Below are positions 1 through 6,960 of a DNA stretch of 17,205 nt, one piece after another; position 1 is the first letter of the stretch, and the number at the start of each line of letters is the position of its first letter. The position numbers and the translations under genes were made by a program. The notes under the pieces were generated by a model. It was not told where the DNA came from, made no database searches, and saw only the letters and a program-made list of their open reading frames with translations. The stretch is from Spirochaetota bacterium (GTDB lineage Bacteria > Spirochaetota > Brevinematia > DTOW01): positions 1 through 17,205 of the forward strand of contig JAPYWX010000013.1 of the NCBI GenBank assembly GCA_028276145.1. The letters are read 5' to 3'.

Positions 1-743
1 CTTAAAATTCTATAAGCACCTTTTGGGTCTTGGTCTATCATTATTATTGTGTCAACGACATGCTCTATTGTTTTAGGTCCTGCAATCATTCCTTCTTTAG
101 TTATGTGTCCTACCATTAGAGTTATTAAGTTTTTGTACTTGGTAACTTCAGCTACTCTTGAAGCCACTTCTCTGACTTGTGTTACGCTTCCCGGCGAAGA
201 TGAAAACCTTGGTGAGAAGACATTTTGTATTGAATCAATGATGACAAATTTGAAATCTTTGGATAAAAGATTTTCAATGATAGATTCTAGTACAACATCG
301 GGGTAAAGAAAGATGTTTTCTTCTCTAAGACCTATTCTTTCTGCTCTCATTTTCACTTGCTCGTTTGACTCTTCGCTGTTCACGTAAAGAACCTTGCCTG
401 ATTTTGAAAGGTTTTTGGCAATTTCTAGCATGAGGGTTGATTTACCTATTCCCGGTTCACCCGCAACGAGTATTACTTGACCATTTACAAGACCACCGTT
501 AAGCATGAAATCAAACTGTTCCAGACCTGTTTTTATTCTGTTTTGTTCTGAATAAACAATTTCCGATAACTTCTTCGGTGTAGGTTTTTCAGTGATTATA
601 ATGTTAGCTCTTTCAAGAGGTAATTCTTCTTTTATCTCTTCTGCGAATGTGTTCCATTCCCCACATGAAGGGCACTTACCTAACCACTTTGGCGATTCAT
701 AACCGCAAACCTGACATACAAATACAGTCCTACTTTTTTTCAT
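1..743 (-). CDS. radA: DNA repair protein RadA (partial, C-terminus beyond window)
   Basis: RadA (Sms) is a RecA-family ATPase/branch-migration factor that processes recombination intermediates. The visible 247 codons start at ATG 743. They show the N-terminal four-cysteine zinc finger (C10, C13, C24, C27; CQVCG...CPSCG). The RecA-like core has Walker A GEPGIGKST at residues 95-103, Walker B-like FVIIDSIQNV, and the conserved VTQVREV and HVVDTII segments. The frame runs off the left edge at ...YRIL, just before where the family KNRFG motif is expected. Its ATG overlaps the TGA of the upstream minus-strand gene (ATGA), so translation is probably coupled to that gene. Family assignment is secure; only the C-terminal Lon-like domain is unseen. 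Confidence 0.95.
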   Translation of the reverse strand, partial: MKKSRTVFVCQVCGYESPKWLGKCPSCGEWNTFAEEIKEELPLERANIIITEKPTPKKLSEIVYSEQNRIKTGLEQFDFMLNGGLVNGQVILVAGEPGIGKSTLMLEIAKNLSKSGKVLYVNSEESNEQVKMRAERIGLREENIFLYPDVVLESIIENLLSKDFKFVIIDSIQNVFSPRFSSSPGSVTQVREVASRVAEVTKYKNLITLMVGHITKEGMIAGPKTIEHVVDTIIMIDQDPKGAYRIL

Positions 744-1093
744 AATTTTATGTCTTTATTGAACTTTAGTTTCCAAACTCCTGTTTTGTCCTTCTGCTCT
801 ACTGCTTCTTTTAGCCTTTTCTTGTCCACATTTGGGATGTTTTTTGCGAGAATATAGCAAAATTGACCTGTTTTGTCTTTGTTTATTACTGCGTCTTCTA
901 TTTTTTTCAAATCTACCTTGTCAGGGAATTTTTCAGCTAAGAGAATACACCATTTTCCTCTTTGGTCAAGCTTTATGATATGGTCCTGTAGTTCTTTCAC
1001 TTCTTCCTCTGAGAGAGATAAATTGTTTCTATGAATAGTTGTGAAAATCTCTTCAAGCGATTTTTTTGACTTTAGTTCTTCTATTACACTCAT
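740..1093 (-). CDS. Small internal-repeat protein of unknown function, coupled to radA
   Basis: This 117-residue protein has no signal peptide or membrane segment and is rich in Lys and Glu. From about residue 36 it contains two and a half tandem copies of a ~31-residue unit: LDQRGKWCILLAEKFP, then KDKTGQFCYILAKNIP, then a truncated KDKTGVWKLKF. This resembles short helical repeats in which a D/K-x-x-G-x-W/F-C-x-x-LA-K-x-x-P unit alternates with a linker helix. I do not recognise a named family with confidence. Start ATG 1093 has a good Shine-Dalgarno (AAGGAG, 7 nt away). The stop TGA overlaps the radA ATG, so the pair is co-translated and a role near RadA or DNA repair is possible but unproven. 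An inverted repeat CTTGAAA-N7-TTTCAAG lies at 1108-1128 in its leader. Confidence 0.75.
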   Translation of the reverse strand: MSVIEELKSKKSLEEIFTTIHRNNLSLSEEEVKELQDHIIKLDQRGKWCILLAEKFPDKVDLKKIEDAVINKDKTGQFCYILAKNIPNVDKKRLKEAVEQKDKTGVWKLKFNKDIKL

Positions 1094-1169
1094 CTCTTCT
1101 CTCCTTACTTGAAAAATTTTCTTTCAAGCTAGAAAAATATTTCAACTACATTTTTCTTAGTAAAATTCA

Positions 1170-1283
1170 AAATAGCCAGAGGCTATTTCTATTGTTTTTA
1201 TCTTACATAGTCATGTTTTTGCTGTTGGAATGCTTCGCATTCTAACACTTTGTATTCTTTTTGTAGAGAGGCTTAGCCTCTCT
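1170..1283. repeat. Cluster of three unrelated mini-hairpins in the radA-operon/ruvC spacer
   Basis: The gene-free spacer 1094-1453 holds three short perfect or near-perfect hairpins, each with a 3-nt loop. They are AAATAGCC-AGA-GGCTATTT (1170-1188); an 11-bp stem around GGAATGC-TTC-GCATTC with one G-T pair (1223-1247); and AGAGAGGC-TTA-GCCTCTCT (1265-1283). The arm sequences differ but the architecture is the same. None is followed by a convincing T-run on the strand of the gene it could terminate, and the flanking genes diverge, so these are not simple terminators. I see no ORF in the spacer. Confidence 0.7.
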
Positions 1284-1416
1284 TAACTTTTGAAAGATTT
1301 GTCAAAAAATAATTCTTCCCTACTAAGAGTGCTTTAAGTACGGATTTTTTTCAAAAGAATTACTACGAATACTAAGCGTTTTAAACACAGTGTTGGAAAT
1401 TTATTATGTTTTTGAT

Positions 1417-1446
1417 TTGTGTAAGTTAGGTTATATTTCATATAAT
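1417..1446 (+). promoter_or_regulatory. Predicted promoter of ruvC, leaderless arrangement
   Basis: A perfect -10 box TATAAT lies at 1441-1446, with a partial -35 TTGTGT at 1417-1422 (18-nt spacer). The most likely ruvC start (ATG 1454) begins 8 nt after the box, about where transcription should start, and no Shine-Dalgarno precedes it. This points to a leaderless mRNA. Confidence 0.5.
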
Positions 1447-1453
1447 GAATCTT

Positions 1454-1951
1454 ATGAGAGTTTTGGGAGTTGACCCGGGGTATTCGTTAGTTGGTTTTAG
1501 CATTGTTGAGGAAGAAAGGAATTCTTATAAGTTGCTTAAAGTTGGTGTTGTTAACACTTCGGATGAGAAGGATTTTGAGAAGAAGTTATTGATTATATTC
1601 AATACCATCGATGAGCTAGTGAAAGAGTTTAGACCTGAATTTCTTTGTATAGAGGAATTATTTTTTAGCAAGAATGTAAAGACGGGTATAAAGGTGGCAC
1701 AAACGATTGGTGTGATTAAGCTAGTGGCTCTTAAAAACAATATCAAGATAGTCGAGATAACACCTTTAGAGGTTAAAAAGTATATAACGGGCACGAGTGG
1801 TAAGCATCCAAAAATTCAGATACAGAACCTTGTAAGGATAATTTTAAACTTAGATGATGTTATAAAGCCTGATGATGCAGCTGATAGTGTGGCTATAGCT
1901 ATTGCTGGATTGGGAAAGATATTTGGTAAGTCTAGAGTTGAACATCTTTGA
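1454..1951 (+). CDS. ruvC: Crossover junction endodeoxyribonuclease RuvC
   Basis: RuvC is the Holliday-junction resolvase that acts with RuvAB in homologous recombination. From ATG 1454 the protein is 165 residues and begins MRVLGVDPG, matching the usual RuvC N-terminus. An ATG at 1445 would add three residues and overlaps the -10 box, so I prefer 1454. The acidic catalytic residues are present: D7 in GVDPG, E67/E68 in CIEELFF, and D141 and D144 in PDDAADSVAIA. Length and spacing agree with E. coli D7/E66/D138/D141. No Shine-Dalgarno is visible. The 3' end overlaps the convergent suhB-like gene by 20 bp. ruvA and ruvB are not adjacent. Confidence 0.93.
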   Translation: MRVLGVDPGYSLVGFSIVEEERNSYKLLKVGVVNTSDEKDFEKKLLIIFNTIDELVKEFRPEFLCIEELFFSKNVKTGIKVAQTIGVIKLVALKNNIKIVEITPLEVKKYITGTSGKHPKIQIQNLVRIILNLDDVIKPDDAADSVAIAIAGLGKIFGKSRVEHL

Positions 1952-2735
1952 GTACTTCAATAATGTGGTTGTGTATTACTCCATTTGATGCTAATATGCT
2001 CTTTGAATATATGTTAAACTCATTTCCGTAGTAGTCTGTTACTTTTCCGCCTGCTTCTTCGACTATCAGTTTTCCTGCTGCTGTGTCCCAGGGTTTTAGA
2101 TTTTCTTCGTAAAATGCTTCGAAGCTGCCTCTTGCTACATAAGCTAAGTCAATTGATGCTGCTCCAAGCCTCCTGAAACCTTGATAATCTTTAATGAAAA
2201 CTCTTAAAGGCTTTAAAAGTTCATTAACTCTTCCTTCTCTTTTGTAGGGAAAACCTGTTACTATTAGTGCACTTCCCGGGTCTGAGATGCTTGATACTCT
2301 TATTCTTTTGTTATTCATGAAGCTGCCTTCTTCTTTGATTGCAGTGAAAAGTTCGTCAATTATTGGATTGTATATCACTCCTACGGTTATTTCTCCTTCT
2401 ATTTCCAATGCTATAGAAATAGCAATGTAGGGAATTGAATGAATAAAGTTTACAGTGCCGTCTAATGGGTCTATTATCCATCTTAAAGAACTGTTTGAGT
2501 TACCTATTTCACCTCTTTCTTCTGCTAAGAAGGTACTGCTAGGGAATTTGGAAGATATAATATCAACGATTATACTTTCAGATTTTTTGTCATATTCTGT
2601 TACAGGGTCAGCAAAGCCTTTTAATTCATAATCTAGATTCTTCTCAAAATTTTTATAGAATCCTTCTTTTAGTATTTCCCCAGATTTAAATGAAGCATCT
2701 ACAGCAACCTTTAAAAATTCGCTATACTTAGGCAT
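1932..2735 (-). CDS. suhB: Inositol-1-monophosphatase family protein (SuhB/IMPase)
   Basis: This is a Mg2+-dependent phosphatase of the IMPase/FBPase/CysQ superfamily, 267 residues (normal length). It has the metal-binding AEERGE (E72, E73), the signature WIIDPLDGT at residues 86-94 (D89, D92), and the C-terminal KPWDTAAGKLIVEEAGG (W216, D217). The substrate may be myo-inositol-1-phosphate or a related sugar or nucleotide phosphate and cannot be fixed from sequence. It is the last gene of a minus-strand operon, starting one base after the J-domain gene stop (TAA-T-ATG). Its 3' end overlaps ruvC. The symbol is used in the broad family sense. Confidence 0.9.
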   Translation of the reverse strand: MPKYSEFLKVAVDASFKSGEILKEGFYKNFEKNLDYELKGFADPVTEYDKKSESIIVDIISSKFPSSTFLAEERGEIGNSNSSLRWIIDPLDGTVNFIHSIPYIAISIALEIEGEITVGVIYNPIIDELFTAIKEEGSFMNNKRIRVSSISDPGSALIVTGFPYKREGRVNELLKPLRVFIKDYQGFRRLGAASIDLAYVARGSFEAFYEENLKPWDTAAGKLIVEEAGGKVTDYYGNEFNIYSKSILASNGVIHNHIIEVLKDVQL

Positions 2736-2736
2736 A

Positions 2737-3030
2737 TTAGAACCCTACTCTGAAATCTTTGTTATCCTTTTTCATGTACTGAAAGTATGTAAATGCTTCA
2801 GGAGAAGATAACATTATACTTTTTTCGTCTATAGGTATTTCGTAATTTTCTAAGTATTCCATTAGGCATTTGTAGTATTCGTTTACTAATCTCATTTTTT
2901 CTTCGTCTCCTCCTCTGTCCGGGTGTAGCTCTTTTGAAAGGATTCTATACCTCTTTTTGAGTCTTTTTATAGAGACTTTGTCAGAGAAACCAAAGAATTT
3001 TATTGCTTCTATCAACTTTTCGTAGTCCAT
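2737..3030 (-). CDS. Small stand-alone J-domain (DnaJ-like) protein
   Basis: This is a 97-residue protein with an N-terminal J-domain: helix II KRLKKRYRILSKEL, then the HPD tripeptide (36-38) in HPDRGGDEEKM, then helix III. J-domains stimulate the ATPase of a partner Hsp70. There is no G/F region, zinc finger or substrate-binding domain, only a ~45-residue tail with no recognised fold. I chose ATG 3030, because the longer open frame reads back into the tRNA. No clear Shine-Dalgarno precedes it. It lies 24 bases after the tRNA-Ser 3' end and one base before suhB, so it is probably co-transcribed with yajC and the tRNA. Confidence 0.82.
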   Translation of the reverse strand: MDYEKLIEAIKFFGFSDKVSIKRLKKRYRILSKELHPDRGGDEEKMRLVNEYYKCLMEYLENYEIPIDEKSIMLSSPEAFTYFQYMKKDNKDFRVGF

Positions 3031-3054
3031 TGGAAACTGACAGATACTCAAATT

Positions 3055-3145
3055 CGGAGAGGGTGGGATTCGAACCCACGGTAGCACCTTTCAGTGCTAC
3101 GACGGTTTAGCAAACCGTTGCCTTAGACCTCTCGGCCACCTCTCC
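3055..3145 (-). tRNA. tRNA-Ser(GCU)
   Basis: This 91-nt class II tRNA is read on the minus strand. The acceptor stem GGAGAGG pairs with CCTCTCC, with G as discriminator, the serine identity base. The anticodon stem ACGGT/ACCGT encloses the loop TTGCTAA, giving anticodon GCU (AGC/AGU codons). The long variable arm is a strong hairpin (GTAGCAC...GTGCTAC). The T-arm is GTGGG-TTCGAAT-CCCAC. No CCA is encoded. It sits 7 bp (all A on the plus strand) after the yajC stop and 24 bp before the J-domain gene, so it lies inside a protein-coding operon. Confidence 0.96.
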
Positions 3146-3152
3146 AAAAAAA

Positions 3153-3434
3153 TTACTTCCCTTCAGTTTCTGAAAGAACAGAAACGACAAAATCCTTACC
3201 AATCTCAACAATTGTATTATCGGATATTTTGGCTTTGATTATGTTGTCTTTTCTCGAAACGAATGTAGCTATTATACCACCAGCAGTTATAAATTTGTCA
3301 CCTTCCTTCATTGCATCTATTTGCTGCTGTAGCTTTTTCCTTCTTCTATTTTCTGGAAAGATTATAAGGAAGTAGAAAGCAACAAACATTAGTATCATTA
3401 GTATTAGAAATGAAAGTCCACCATCACCTTGCAT
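3153..3434 (-). CDS. yajC: Sec translocon accessory protein YajC
   Basis: YajC is a small single-pass inner-membrane protein associated with SecDF-YajC. The 93-residue protein has one hydrophobic segment (about residues 8-26) ending FLIIFPENRRRKKLQQQ. This is followed by the typical cytoplasmic part with GDKFITAGGIIATF and IVEIGKDFVVSV. ATG 3434 has a purine-rich AGAGGG Shine-Dalgarno. The usual partners secD and secF are not next to it. Downstream on the same strand are tRNA-Ser, the J-domain gene and suhB. A TTGACA at 3489-3494 (minus strand) could be its -35 element but no well-spaced -10 was identified. Confidence 0.93.
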   Translation of the reverse strand: MQGDGGLSFLILMILMFVAFYFLIIFPENRRRKKLQQQIDAMKEGDKFITAGGIIATFVSRKDNIIKAKISDNTIVEIGKDFVVSVLSETEGK

Positions 3435-3520
3435 AAATCCCTCTCTTTGAGAAAAATTATGAAGATAGATTTAAAAAATTTTCTACTTTGTCAATTGTAT
3501 TGAAAATTTTTAGGCCTTAG

Positions 3521-3596
3521 AAGTTTTTAAACTTTTCATACCTAAACAGATAGAGGTTTGACTTTTCAATTAAGAAAGGACTTTAAGTTAACTTAA
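3521..3596. repeat. Palindromes in the ptsI/yajC spacer
   Basis: The 205-bp spacer between ptsI and yajC contains a perfect 14-bp palindrome without a loop, TTAAGTTAACTTAA (3583-3596). It also contains an inverted repeat AAGTTT-TT-AAACTT (3521-3534). They are AT-rich and lie about 85-160 bp upstream of yajC. They may be operators or chance; neither resembles a good terminator for ptsI. Confidence 0.3.
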
Positions 3597-3639
3597 GCTG
3601 ATATTTGATTTTTTCAATGAAATGAGTGATTGTGAATTT

Positions 3640-5385
3640 TTAATACACTGGTATATCCTGCCTCAATGTGAATGTGTAGTAGTCTTCTTCTATTATTTTT
3701 TTTACTTCGCTAGGTGTTACTGCTTGTTTGATTTTGTTGAACGTGCCTTTTAGTTCTCTTGTGTGAGTGTTGATTATTACATTTTTCACATGAAGTATTG
3801 AATCTTTAGCCATACTGAAGACTCTTAGTCCCATAGCTAGGAATAGTCTTGTATATTTGGGGTCGCCCGCTATTTCACCACATATAGATGCCATTTTTTT
3901 ATGTTTTTTGGCTACATTTATACAGTGATAGACAACTTTAAGCACTGCAGGGTTGAAAGGTTCGTAATATTCAGCAACGATTTCACTATTCCTGTCAACT
4001 GCCAGGATGTATTGTGTTAAATCGTTCGTTCCAATACTTATGAAGTCAACATGTTTTATAAATTCGTTTATCATTATAGCTACGGATGGTACTTCTACCA
4101 TTATTCCTATTTCTATTTTGTCGTTGACACTTATACCTTTGTCCTTTAGTTGGTTTACAGCAATTTGGTAGTACTTTTTAATTTTGTTTACTTCATCAAG
4201 TGATGAAACCATCGGTACTAGGATTTTTACATTTCCATATTTATTGGCTCTTATTATTGCTCTGAGCTGTTTGAGAAGTTCTTCTTCATAGCTAAAAAGT
4301 ATTCTTATTGAACGCCATCCTAGTGCAGGTTTACTTTCTCTAACAAGCTGACCAAATATTTTGTCTCCACCTAAATCGAGTAATCGTATGACAACAGGTT
4401 TACCAACAAATGTTTCAGCAACTGAAATGTACATTTCGTATTGTTCTTCCTCAGAAAGGAATCTTTTCTGGTTTATGAATGGTATTTCTGTTCTGAAGAG
4501 TCCTATGCCGTCATAATGTTGTGATGAAAGGTTGCTCACTTCTCTAGGGTCAGAAATATTTAGCATGAGGCTACAAACTTCTCCATCTATTGTCTTAGTT
4601 GGTTTGTTTAGTATTTCAACGAGTTGTTCTTTGTAGCTTTTTATTTTTATTTTCTCGGCTCTATACGAAGAGAAAACTTCTTTCGTTGGGTTTATTATGA
4701 CACGACTCTTACGGGTATCAAGTATTACTATGTCTCCTTCCTTGACATTGTCTATTAAGCCTTTTACTGAAAAAATGGCTGGTATGTTTTCTTGATGTGC
4801 TATTACTGCAACATGTGAAGCACTTCCACCTTTTTCTAAAGCCAGCCCTTTTATTTTCCTTCTTTTGAGAATCTCAAGAAACTGTGTAGGGTCTAAATCT
4901 ACACCAATGAGTATGTAATCTTCTGAAGGTTCATCAGGTGTATGTTTATCTTCCGATTTTGTTCCTTCTTTAACAGCATCGATGTTTTTTATTAGGAGTG
5001 AGAAGATGCTGAGGATATCACTAATTTTGTCTATGTTTACTTTTGCTTCTTTGAGAAGCTTTTCAATTGAGTTTCCTTCTTTGAATACTGCAGACTTAGC
5101 TGATAGTTTTTCGTTTGAAATGTTGTACCTTATTCTGTCCAATATACCATCATTCATTAACATGTTTTCAAAAAATATTCTTAGTTCTGAAAGCTTTGAG
5201 TAAGAATAGATTTTATCTAAATCTTCTAGGGTTTTTTTGACAGCTTTTTCCAGATGTTCTATTTCTTCTTTTACCTTTAGGGGGTCTATGTAAGTTATGC
5301 TGAAGTCGAACAAGACAGGCTCTATTATGTAAGCTCTACCTATTGCTATGCCGTGCGAAGTTGAGACCCCTTTCAGTTCTACCAT
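3640..5385 (-). CDS. ptsI: Phosphoenolpyruvate-protein phosphotransferase (PTS Enzyme I)
   Basis: Enzyme I takes phosphate from PEP onto a histidine and passes it to HPr at the head of the PTS. The protein has 581 residues, full length for the family. The N-terminal/HPr-binding region is followed by the phospho-histidine motif GGSASHVAVIA (H191). Then come GIGLFRTEIPF (about 293-303), LDLGGDK (about 336-342), GWRSIRI, the PEP-site segment SIGTNDLTQY, and the active-site cysteine C502 in SICGEIAGDP. ATG 5385 has an AGGTG Shine-Dalgarno close by. HPr (ptsH) and the kinase hprK are not in the window, so a regulatory rather than transport role cannot be excluded. It diverges from the ABC-permease operon across a hairpin-rich spacer. 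Confidence 0.94.
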   Translation of the reverse strand: MVELKGVSTSHGIAIGRAYIIEPVLFDFSITYIDPLKVKEEIEHLEKAVKKTLEDLDKIYSYSKLSELRIFFENMLMNDGILDRIRYNISNEKLSAKSAVFKEGNSIEKLLKEAKVNIDKISDILSIFSLLIKNIDAVKEGTKSEDKHTPDEPSEDYILIGVDLDPTQFLEILKRRKIKGLALEKGGSASHVAVIAHQENIPAIFSVKGLIDNVKEGDIVILDTRKSRVIINPTKEVFSSYRAEKIKIKSYKEQLVEILNKPTKTIDGEVCSLMLNISDPREVSNLSSQHYDGIGLFRTEIPFINQKRFLSEEEQYEMYISVAETFVGKPVVIRLLDLGGDKIFGQLVRESKPALGWRSIRILFSYEEELLKQLRAIIRANKYGNVKILVPMVSSLDEVNKIKKYYQIAVNQLKDKGISVNDKIEIGIMVEVPSVAIMINEFIKHVDFISIGTNDLTQYILAVDRNSEIVAEYYEPFNPAVLKVVYHCINVAKKHKKMASICGEIAGDPKYTRLFLAMGLRVFSMAKDSILHVKNVIINTHTRELKGTFNKIKQAVTPSEVKKIIEEDYYTFTLRQDIPVY

Positions 5386-5558
5386 AACACCTAACCATTT
5401 TAAAATACTAAATTTTGTTTTGTCTATTATTATTAAAAGATTCAGCTTTTCCTAAACTTGCTTATAGCTAATTTGTTGAATGTTGACAACTACTTAGGTG
5501 TGAATGATTTTTAAAATCAAAGTTGATTGTATTGAAAAATCTACAGATTAAACTTGTG

Positions 5559-5787
5559 ACAGGCTATTGCCTGTTTCTTATTAATAAGGTACTTAAAGTA
5601 CAAGGTGCTGTTTAGCACTTAATTGAAAATGTGCTAGAAGCACCACAACCTATTTAATTGAAGAGAGGCTATGCCTATCTTCACTCTCTACGATAATTAG
5701 TAAGGTGCTATAAGCACCAAAGTAATATTTAGCACAAAGTTCTATTTAGCATAGAGTGCTATTAAGCACACTGGTGCTACTAAGCAC
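5559..5787. repeat. Dense array of mini-hairpins, five of the GTGCT...AGCAC type
   Basis: The 459-bp gene-free region between divergent ptsI and the ABC-permease operon holds at least eight short inverted repeats. They are ACAGGC-TATT-GCCTGT (5559-5574), GTACT-TAA-AGTAC (5589-5601), GTGCT-GTTT-AGCAC (5605-5618), GTGCT-AGA-AGCAC (5631-5643), GAGAGGC-TAT-GCCTATC with one mismatch (about 5664-5680), GGTGCT-ATA-AGCACC (5704-5718), GTGCT-ATTA-AGCAC (5756-5769) and GTGCT-ACTA-AGCAC (5774-5787). A TTTAGCAC half-site lies at 5728-5735. Five share the GTGCT arm, so they could be repeated operator sites or RNA hairpins. No ORF is supported here. Confidence 0.75.
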
Positions 5788-5799
5788 AATTGTTATTCA

Positions 5800-5828
5800 T
5801 TGAATCTTTCTAGTTGATTAAACATAAT
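5800..5828 (+). promoter_or_regulatory. Predicted σ70-type promoter of the ABC-permease operon
   Basis: TTGAAT (5800-5805) and CATAAT (5823-5828) are separated by exactly 17 nt. The expected transcription start (~5835) would leave only about a 10-nt leader before ATG 5845. That leader still contains the purine-rich GAGGGGG. The promoter lies immediately after the last GTGCT/AGCAC palindrome. Confidence 0.5.
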
Positions 5829-5844
5829 ACTTGAGGGGGTGAAT

Positions 5845-6951
5845 ATGGAGTTTGTGAAGTTATTTTTTGAGAGAAACAGAGAAATAATAGTGGGTTTATT
5901 AGTCATACCTTTCCTTTTGGTTCTTTTCTTAGGGCTAATATTTGGTGATGGTGTTAGGGAAGTACCAGTGGGAGTAGTTAACAATGACAAAGGCTTGTCA
6001 ATTCCTCTTATGGGTGAGGTGTCTGTAAGTAGCCAACTATTGAAGAATATCGATAAAAAAGTTATTAAAATTGTAGAAGTTAAGAATGAAGAAGAAGGAC
6101 TTGAGCTACTGAAAAGAGGTAAGATAAATGCTTTAGTGGTGTTTCCAGAAAACCTTACAGAAGAACTTTTTTTGAAGATGGAAGACCCAACATACCAGAT
6201 GAAAAGTAAAATAAAAATCTCTTTTGACAAAAGTAGAATGATATCATCCTCAGTGATAATGAGTTCATTCATGAAAGCCTTTTTGGGTATAGCAAAGCAA
6301 AATCTTGGTAACTCACCGTTGCCGATAGATCTCGGAGAAATTCTTTCTTTCACAGATGTGAGCTTTGGGGACTTTTTCATTCCGGGGATAGTGAGTTTGT
6401 TTATGTTCTTAATAGTTTCAGTACTCTCTGCTTTCGTTTTCGTACAGGACAAGTTCGCCCTTAATTTACAAAAATACAATCCTACTACCGTAGGATTATT
6501 TTATATACTTTTTCTTTCGTTTGTAAGTTTCTTGAGTATAGTACTTGTTTTTTCCATAGCGATACCTTTGTTTGACATGCACCTTAAACCTAGTATATGG
6601 ATACCTGCTTTAGCGTTCTTTGTATTCTCAGTTGCCAGTGTCTCAATAGGAATATTACCTGCTGCTGTGAGTAATGATATACTGAGTGCTTTGAGGTTAC
6701 CTGCTTTGGTTGGCGTTTTTGGAATATTCTTTGGGGATGTATTACTACCTATGGAGGCGATGCCTTCGTGGATGAGACCAATAGTTTATATTTTCCCACA
6801 GCATTATTCTGCAAAAATTTACAGATGGAGTATGATAAAGGACTTGGGCATATCTGACCTGTGGATAGAATTTACAGTACTCACAGCTATAGCAATAGTT
6901 TTCTTTGTTCTTTCACTGCTTTTTATAAGGAAAAATTTTCAGAGTAAATAG
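5845..6951 (+). CDS. ABC-2-type transporter permease
   Basis: This 368-residue integral membrane protein has the ABC-2 (PF12698-like) layout. One N-terminal membrane helix (IVGLLVIPFLLVLFLGLIF) is followed by an extracytoplasmic domain starting PVGVVNNDKG and running to about residue 165. The C-terminal part has five or so hydrophobic segments, including the typical late segment MPSWMRPIVYIFPQHYSA. I place the start at ATG 5845 with Shine-Dalgarno GAGGGGG, five nt away; a GTG at 5839 would add two residues. No ATP-binding subunit is adjacent, so the ATPase must be encoded elsewhere. It leads an operon with two exported proteins, suggesting export of an envelope component, but the substrate is unknown. 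Confidence 0.88.
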   Translation: MEFVKLFFERNREIIVGLLVIPFLLVLFLGLIFGDGVREVPVGVVNNDKGLSIPLMGEVSVSSQLLKNIDKKVIKIVEVKNEEEGLELLKRGKINALVVFPENLTEELFLKMEDPTYQMKSKIKISFDKSRMISSSVIMSSFMKAFLGIAKQNLGNSPLPIDLGEILSFTDVSFGDFFIPGIVSLFMFLIVSVLSAFVFVQDKFALNLQKYNPTTVGLFYILFLSFVSFLSIVLVFSIAIPLFDMHLKPSIWIPALAFFVFSVASVSIGILPAAVSNDILSALRLPALVGVFGIFFGDVLLPMEAMPSWMRPIVYIFPQHYSAKIYRWSMIKDLGISDLWIEFTVLTAIAIVFFVLSLLFIRKNFQSK

Positions 6952-6960
6952 GAGGTTTGT

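Noticed and set aside
49..306. 85-codon plus-strand open frame at the left edge
   Set aside because: It is the complement of the conserved RadA core and has no features of its own.
1316..1444. Possible small ORF or RNA in the rest of the ruvC upstream spacer
   Set aside because: No Shine-Dalgarno plus start combination or stable long hairpin was found; only the -10 box next to ruvC is convincing.
3028..3087. Upstream extension of the J-domain gene to a GTG at 3087
   Set aside because: The extension would translate the tRNA-Ser T-arm and acceptor stem; the residues match tRNA sequence, not a protein family.
5728..5761. CIRCE-like heat-shock operator (TTAGCAC...GAGTGCTA)
   Set aside because: The halves are 18 bp apart instead of the 11 (TC plus N9) expected. 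They belong to the GTGCT/AGCAC palindrome set, and no chaperone gene follows.
5793..6479. 228-codon open frame on the minus strand opposite the ABC permease
   Set aside because: It is antisense to a well-supported membrane protein, has no Shine-Dalgarno or recognisable domain, and its Ser/Thr/Lys-rich composition is what an antisense frame gives.
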